Source of the DNA: Liolophura sinensis
Taxonomy: Eukaryota > Mollusca > Polyplacophora > Chitonida > Chitonidae
DNA: 64,000 nucleotides
Direction: 5' to 3'
Assembly (NCBI RefSeq): GCF_032854445.1
Contig: NC_088298.1
Coordinates: 9,351,504 to 9,415,503, forward strand
Numbering within the stretch: the first letter of the stretch is position 1; each line of letters begins with the position of its first letter. A model generated the notes under the pieces. It did no database searches. It saw only the letters and a program-made list of their open reading frames with translations, and was not told the origin of the DNA. Below, in pieces: positions 58,478 to 64,000 of the stretch. The position numbers and the translations under genes were made by a program.

Positions 58478-59635
58478 GCAGTTTGGATAGGCTCTATATG
58501 AGCGGTTCGCAGATATCGTTAGGCAAAGAGATACAACTTGACTGGTGCAACAAATTTACAATACTTGGCACTAATTTCTCCTCCTCAGATTTGCAGAATA
58601 TTTGGAAAATAAATTACATCAGGAAAATCGATGAAATAAAAACACATCTGCTCAGATGGAGACTGAGAAACTTAATGCTCTTATGTAAAGTCACTTTAAC
58701 TAGCAATGTCCAATTTGACACATCTTTTTTTAAATTTACCAAACCCAACATGACAAATTATGAACGACATCAGCAGAACTATGTTTGAATTTATTTGGAA
58801 TGACAGTAATGTACATCACAGAGCACTGGAACTAGATTACAAAAATGGGGGCGTGCTTATGGTAGACTTAAATATATTTGTACACTCACTAACAAGTACA
58901 TGGATTAGAAAACTACTTGTGAAGAGTAAAAAATGGCATAGTCTGGTAGCTAACAATGTCTATGACAAGCAATTTAATGTTGGTCCTAAATATATGAATA
59001 TGGCAATTACGAATACGAATAACACATTCAGGAAAGAGTGCTTCCAAGCATGGTTGAACATCCAATTAAAATGAAAACCAAATGTGCATTTGAAATATAT
59101 AATGAACATCTGTAGTATAATCTGTTCTTCACGAAGTGTCAACCTTTTATAAAACGCTGGCATTATCACCAAATTAGATATATAAGGGATTTAACAGATA
59201 CAAATGGAGATTTTCTTCCACTGCAATACATAAAACAAAAATATAAACTACATGCAACATTTTTCGACCATGAAAGTCTACAAAGATGCATCCCACAACA
59301 CTGGACAACACACTTACTCAACAGCAGCTAGAGATATAGTCAGGTCAACCCATACTTTCTCAATATTTTAAACTTCTGCTACACCAAAGAAAAGCTTGTC
59401 GTGGTTTCTATGATATCTTAAGTAATGGAAGTGTAGAAATAAAATCATGCCCCAAATGGGAGAATTATCTAGGAAGGTCAGATATTAATTGGAAGTGGGT
59501 ATCTTAAACCTCCTATAAATCTACTAATTCTGTTTATCTACAGAACTTTAATGATAGATTTTTACACAGAATAATAAGTACCAATCCTTTTCATAATAGA
59601 ACTGGTTAATCTTACAATGATATAGGCGACTTTTG

Positions 59636-59914
59636 CCATATATCTCCTGAGACAACAGAGCACTTTGATGATATCTCCTGAGACAACAGAGCACCCTGAT
59701 GATATCTCCTGAGACAACAGAGCACCTTGATGATATCTCCTGAGACAACAGAGCACCTTGATGATATCTCCTGAGACAACAGAGCACCTTGATGATATCT
59801 CCTGAGACAACAGACCACCTTGATGATATCTCCTGAGACAACAGAGCACCTTGATGATATCTCCTGAGACAACAGAGCACCTTGATGATATCTCCTGAGA
59901 CAACAGAGCACCTG
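59636..59914. repeat. 31-bp tandem repeat grown from the LINE C-terminal motif
   Basis: About 9 copies of gatgatatctcctgagacaa + cagagcacctt. The single ancestral copy encodes SPETTEHL, matching the ET-EHL motif that follows the Cys residues at the C-terminus of L1/Tx1-type ORF2. The LINE resumes after the array with MTDCVEVKVLW. 31 bp is not a multiple of three, so each copy shifts the frame. Confidence 0.9.
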
Positions 59915-60236
59915 ATGACTGATTGTGTGGAGGTTAAGGTTCTCTGGTAAAAACTAGGGACAAAATGATACAAGCTTACAATATACAATAACAGCTGACA
60001 ATAACATAGCAGGATAGGGGGAGGGAAGCAAATGTATAGAAACAGTAATGCTGCTTACAAAACGATATATATACTCCTCAAAATTTAAACGAACAAAACT
60101 TTGTTTAACCGGATTACTGAAAATCTTGCAAAATCTTTACTCACCTAAAAAATATGCTGCAACAATTTCAAACAGAATAATATATGTTAAAGACAAATGG
60201 AATGAATTGAAGACCTTTTCCCAATGCGCCTGACAG

Positions 60237-60678
60237 ATAAATGTATGAGAAGTCTGAATTTATGTTATGATTCTATCTCCTTGTTCAATGTTTGTACAGG
60301 TGCATTCCTATCTATTTATCTATATATGTGTTTGTTTGTAAATATGTGTGTCTTAATACTAGATTTATATCTACGGCATCTAATGTATATGCCCAACTCC
60401 ATGCCAATTACTTTTATATATATATAAAAAATATTTATATATATATTGCATTATATGTGTAAATATGTTTCTCTTTCGTTTATATATGTGTAACATGTAT
60501 GCTCTATCTTTGCTACCCTTCATGTTCTGTTACTTGTGTCTGTGTGACAAAATGTATGTGTTTGTTTGTAGAGGTATATATATTTTTAGTGCTAAATTTT
60601 TGGTGAAAAAAAAAAACCATCCTACTGAAGTGGATGTCAACAGCTAATAGCAGACATTAGGTGTTGTTCTCGGTCAAG
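60237..60678 (+). other. AT-rich tail of the LINE / spacer
   Basis: Follows the LINE stop codon: T/A-rich with tatata runs at 60415-60447. Probably 3' UTR plus flank. No poly-A that clearly marks the end, though an A-run lies at 60605-60616. Confidence 0.4.
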
Positions 60679-62050
60679 ATGGCATTTCTGGCCAGTGTTG
60701 GTCTGACGCCATTTATGGGTCGTGGTAATGAAGACGCAGGATTGTTGCTGAAAAAATTTAAAATCTTTGCCGGATTCCACAAAACGACAGATGAACATGC
60801 ATCTGACTTATTCGCCCTGTGCATGCAAGAAGATGCTCAAATCTGGTACACGTATGAGTAATGGTCACAGGGACAACACAACGAAATCTGTGAGTTCCAA
60901 ACCCTAGGCACAGAACACCTGAGGCAGTATGGAAATGGACACCTGACAAATCAGATGAAGTACATACACAATCTCACCCACAGAACACAAGGTCTGAAGG
61001 AAAGTGTCACAGACTATCTCACAGGTTTCAAGAGACGGAGTCTCAAAACTCTGGATTTTCTGAGGGTAAGTAGCCGTAGCCATAAATGGATTGTGCCCAG
61101 ACATTTTTAGGCGCAGTTTAGTGATCGGCCATGCCTACACTCTTGATGATGTCATCAGCAGAGGTGTTGTGGGTGAACACCTCGAAGAAATGGAATGAGA
61201 GGACACTGGCAAGAAAAAGAACTGAAGAAAATGAACTCTAAATTGTCTCTGAGCTCACTAAATTAGCTTCTGGAATTGAAGGAGCTGTTAAAAATGATCA
61301 AGGTGGGCGTGATCAGGTCCCTGATCAAAATAAGTTTAATGCTAAGGTTAAATATAATGGTCAAAGAAAGATAAATATTAATAGATGTGATAGGGAGGAT
61401 AAAGCCTGACTAATTTGAGACCATTATTAAGAAAAAGGTACATGTACAAAATGAAGAAAAGTGCTTTACCCTAAATACAGATAACAAGGGGAGCATTTAT
61501 TAACTCAAAGTTTGGAACAAAAGTGATTCCAGCATTAGTAGATAAAGGTGTCACTATACCGTGTGTATCAAATTCTTTTTATAAGGCGTGAGGATTGTCA
61601 GAGAAGTGTAAAATTCAACCCTCGGCCATTAAACACATTAGCAGTATAGGCGTAAATATGAATATAATTTTTGGTGAAGTTATCTTACCTTTAGAAATTG
61701 GTAAACTTACTGTTTATCAGATCAAATTTCTCTGCGATTCATGTTTCAAAAAAAATAACTAAAGATGTGATCATAGGAACAGATTTCCTCAACGATGACA
61801 AAGTCAGTATCAACATATTTCGAGGAACTATCCTTCTGCAAAATGGGATGGTGGAAGTACCATTAGCGGGTAATGGCGATGCTAGAGGTAAATCTCGCAT
61901 AGCAAGAGTAGTTGGAAACATTAGCATTCCATATAAATCAGAAGTAATTGTTCCAGTCAGGTGAAATAGTCCTCGTTTTTTTATAAGATAGGAATTACAG
62001 AAACAAATAATCGTGCATTACCCGGTTCTTGCAAATTATTAGCAGCAAGA
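60679..62050 (+). mobile_element. Ty3/gypsy-like gag-protease fragment, broken
   Basis: gag-like reading frame from ATG 60679 (LTPFMGRGNEDAGLLLKKFK, DLFALCMQEDAQIWY) with an in-frame TAA at 60859-60861, continuing LRQYGNGHLTNQMKYIHNLT and LKESVTDYLTGFKR, then frameshifted (HAYTLDDVISRG). A retropepsin-like part follows: the usual D-S/T-G reads D-K-G at 61541-61549, then GEVILPLEIGKLTVYQIKFL and VIIGTDFLNDDKVSINIF (61765-61820). No LTR, reverse transcriptase or integrase was found. Described as a decayed copy only. Confidence 0.8.
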
Positions 62051-62057
62051 TGTTTAG

Positions 62058-62330
62058 TTGATTTATTTATTTATTTATTTGACTGATGTTTTACGCCGTA
62101 CTCAAGAATATTTCACTCATACAACAGCGGCCAGCATTATGGTGGGAGGAAACCGGGCAGAGCTCAGGGGAATCCCATGACCATCCACAGGTTGCTGGTA
62201 GACCTTCTCACTAACGGCTAGAGAGGAAGCCAGCATGAGCTGGACATGAACTCCCAGCAACCGCATTGGTGAGAGGCTCCTGGGTCATTACGCTGCGCTA
62301 GCGCGCTAACTGACCAAGCCACGAAGGCCC
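62058..62330 (-). mobile_element. SINE-A, full length, inserted at the end of the gypsy-like fragment
   Basis: Complete copy: (TTTA)n, 3' end, middle, head (gcgctaactgaccaagccac). The flanks atgtttagt / ctgtttgag are a weak candidate for a target duplication. Confidence 0.93.
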
Positions 62331-64000
62331 CCTGTTTGAGTAATTCCAGCCATATATGGCCTCTAACTCGGAAAATTTAAGTTTAAGATTTTTTCCTTGA
62401 TTCTTGCAAACAATAAATACTTCACAGTATATGCCTCTTACTTTGTTGTTTGTATATGTTTATTTTTGATGCAATATTTGTTAATCCCTGTCTTTTCCTT
62501 TAATATAACAACCAACAACTGAACATGTGTCACCATGGTTTATATATGTTCCATTTCACGTTCCATATCATTTTCCATTTTCAAAGTCTATTTCTGATTA
62601 GGATAATATACTTGTAAAATATATGTATGTATCAACAATAAAATCATGATCTTGAACCTCAAATGAATAAAACTTTCTCTCTCTTATATATATATATATA
62701 TCATATATACTTTCATTTTCATACCAGGTTACAATAAGTGTTTAAAATATAAATAAACTTAATCCGGACCAGAAAAAACTCAATTTTGAGTTGCTGGTTG
62801 TAAAAATTTGTACATCTATGAATCCGTGAACAAACTCAGTCCGAAGAATTGTACAGATTCTTCTCTGCACAAATGACAGTGTGTAAAATTATCAACCCCC
62901 GACTGCTGGTCTAGATCTGGTAGAGGATTTCACAATCGTGATGACTCATTATTTCAAGGGGCGGGTCAGTAAAAATAAGTTCATACAATTGGTCAATACT
63001 AAATTCTGGAAGATGTCAGTTGCCTGTCAAAACATTTTATTACTCACATGTGACTCTGAATTCTCAAAAAAAGTGGCCTTGCACTAATTTTAAAACAACG
63101 TCTAAAATTGTCGCAAAAAGCTGGTAATGGGCATCAATTTCCGCACATGAAATGCAAAGTTGAGATTATAATCACCATTTTAAGAATTTCAAACTGTCCG
63201 GAGATTAAACTCGCACAGGTTTCTCTTCCTCAAATGAAGAGAATAGCAGAAAAAAAAGAAAGTCTTTCAATTCAATTTTACTGATGTACTGGTACGTCAC
63301 TCAGCTGTCAAAACAATGCGAGAACAACATTTGAACACACGATAAATGTATTTTAAAAAAGCTTGACCAGAGTAGGCCTAATAATGATTGTTGTTGATCT
63401 GTTGTACAGAGATGAACAGTAGCAGCTGTCAAACTCTCTATTGTAAATGCTGATGTGTTATGGATTCCGTTAATCTCTCACTATCCTGGGGTCTTGGGAT
63501 TATGTAGTCCAAAGACTGAACACTGCAGTATGAGGTACAGTATCACACCCCTTCTTGTAAAAGCCGCGGTCAGTATTCCCTTAATCCCTGCGTACAGGGG
63601 TATATATTTATGCAAAATAAACAAACTACAAGTAGCAAGTTTCAAACTTCTAGGCGCATCCATCAACAAAACGCTTGACTATTATATTGTCGTATCTGTT
63701 GTTATAATGGTATATATTGTTGTAATACGTTGCTTTTACCGCCATCTCGCTCGTGGATATTGGGGCTGCTCAAATCAGCACAGTTATATTTTTTCCCAGG
63801 TAATTTTCCCTATTTACCTACATAGATACAAGCATTGTATACTCAACTAAGAGCCATTTATATGTGAAATGACTTTTATGCGCATGAACATGTGCTGTAG
63901 ACATGTTGATAATCGCAGATCTCTTGCCTCGACTAATTCCAAAGCCGACTGCCTTAAGCCGGTCACAGCTTTTCCCGCTGAGCAGCTCGCTTTCACAGCA
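62331..64000. other. Unannotated spacer to window end
   Basis: AT-rich, with short (AT)n at 62687-62702. A plus-strand ORF of 131 codons (63455-63850) has hydrophobic stretches but no recognisable family. Nothing else supported. Confidence 0.4.

Larger units (their letters stand above)
57765..60236 (+). mobile_element. L1/Tx1-type LINE ORF2, broken
   Basis: Non-LTR reverse transcriptase remnant. In order: KKPTKYFLSMEK (57800-57860, the PTKYF motif before the RT domain); NDESPGLNGFLSEFYKIFW (58110-58165); LPLSFRQDVITC and LLKNWRPTSCLNVKNQ (58215-58330); then a jump to the post-RT region AVWIGS...LDWCNKFTILGTNFSS (58480-58590), RWRLRNLMLLCKVT, FEFIWND, GGVLMVDLNIF, STWIRKLL, LQNFNDRFLHRIISTN; a Cys-poor relic of the C-terminal motif (DFC then ETTEH); and KRYIYSSKF...KWNELKTFS to a TGA at 60231-60233. 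The catalytic FADD region is absent and several stops and frameshifts are present. Inactive. Confidence 0.9.

Noticed and set aside
63455-63850. 131-codon plus-strand ORF
   Set aside because: No recognisable domain, mixed low-complexity hydrophobic runs; most likely chance.

Overview
This is a stretch of animal nuclear DNA, not bacterial or viral. It is AT-rich and has no convincing intact host gene. It is packed with interspersed repeats and long minisatellite arrays. The commonest repeat is a tRNA-derived SINE of about 275 bp with an (AAAT)n tail and a 3' end reading gtaaaacaccaatcaaat. A second SINE family ends in (TCAC)n. From memory, both look like repeats of marine molluscs (gastropods and bivalves), so the best guess is a mollusc or a related lophotrochozoan. 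The species cannot be named from the sequence alone.

Layout. 0-10 kb: a 44-bp minisatellite, full and partial SINEs, three elements with terminal inverted repeats (TIRs), and a G-rich patch at 6.0-6.9 kb carrying two opposed consensus splice donors. 10.7-12.7 kb: a 56-bp palindromic array joined directly to a 124-bp array. 13-17 kb: more SINEs, a TIR element and a 36-bp array. 17.2-21.4 kb: a 38-bp array of about 4 kb. 22-29 kb: SINEs with clear target-site duplications, a TIR element, a low-order repeat and an (AT)n tract. 29.5-31.7 kb: a decayed Tigger/pogo-type transposase on the minus strand, containing an in-frame 39-bp tandem expansion. 32-38 kb: a TIR element, two SINEs, one unexplained 120-codon ORF, a PIF/Harbinger-like non-autonomous element keeping part of a Myb/SANT-like domain, and a 200-N assembly gap lying inside a tandem repeat. 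39.0-42.9 kb: a 39+21-bp composite array that stays open on both strands. 43-51 kb: TIR elements, SINEs and a 17-bp array. 51-57 kb: a 22-bp array, a mariner-like remnant, SINE pieces and a low-complexity GT-rich tract. 57.7-60.2 kb: a broken L1/Tx1-type LINE ORF2. 60.7-62.05 kb: a broken Ty3/gypsy-like gag-protease fragment. 62.06-62.33 kb: a full SINE.

All long open reading frames (up to 440 codons) lie in tandem arrays whose unit has no stop codon; I treat them as artefacts. The coding matches I do recognise all belong to transposable elements, and all are broken. Tandem arrays make up roughly a quarter of the window. I found no classical gene cluster or defence system. The most interesting signals are two minisatellites that grew out of transposon coding sequence, several short TIR elements with similar ends but different interiors, and two SINE families that share a 3' end.
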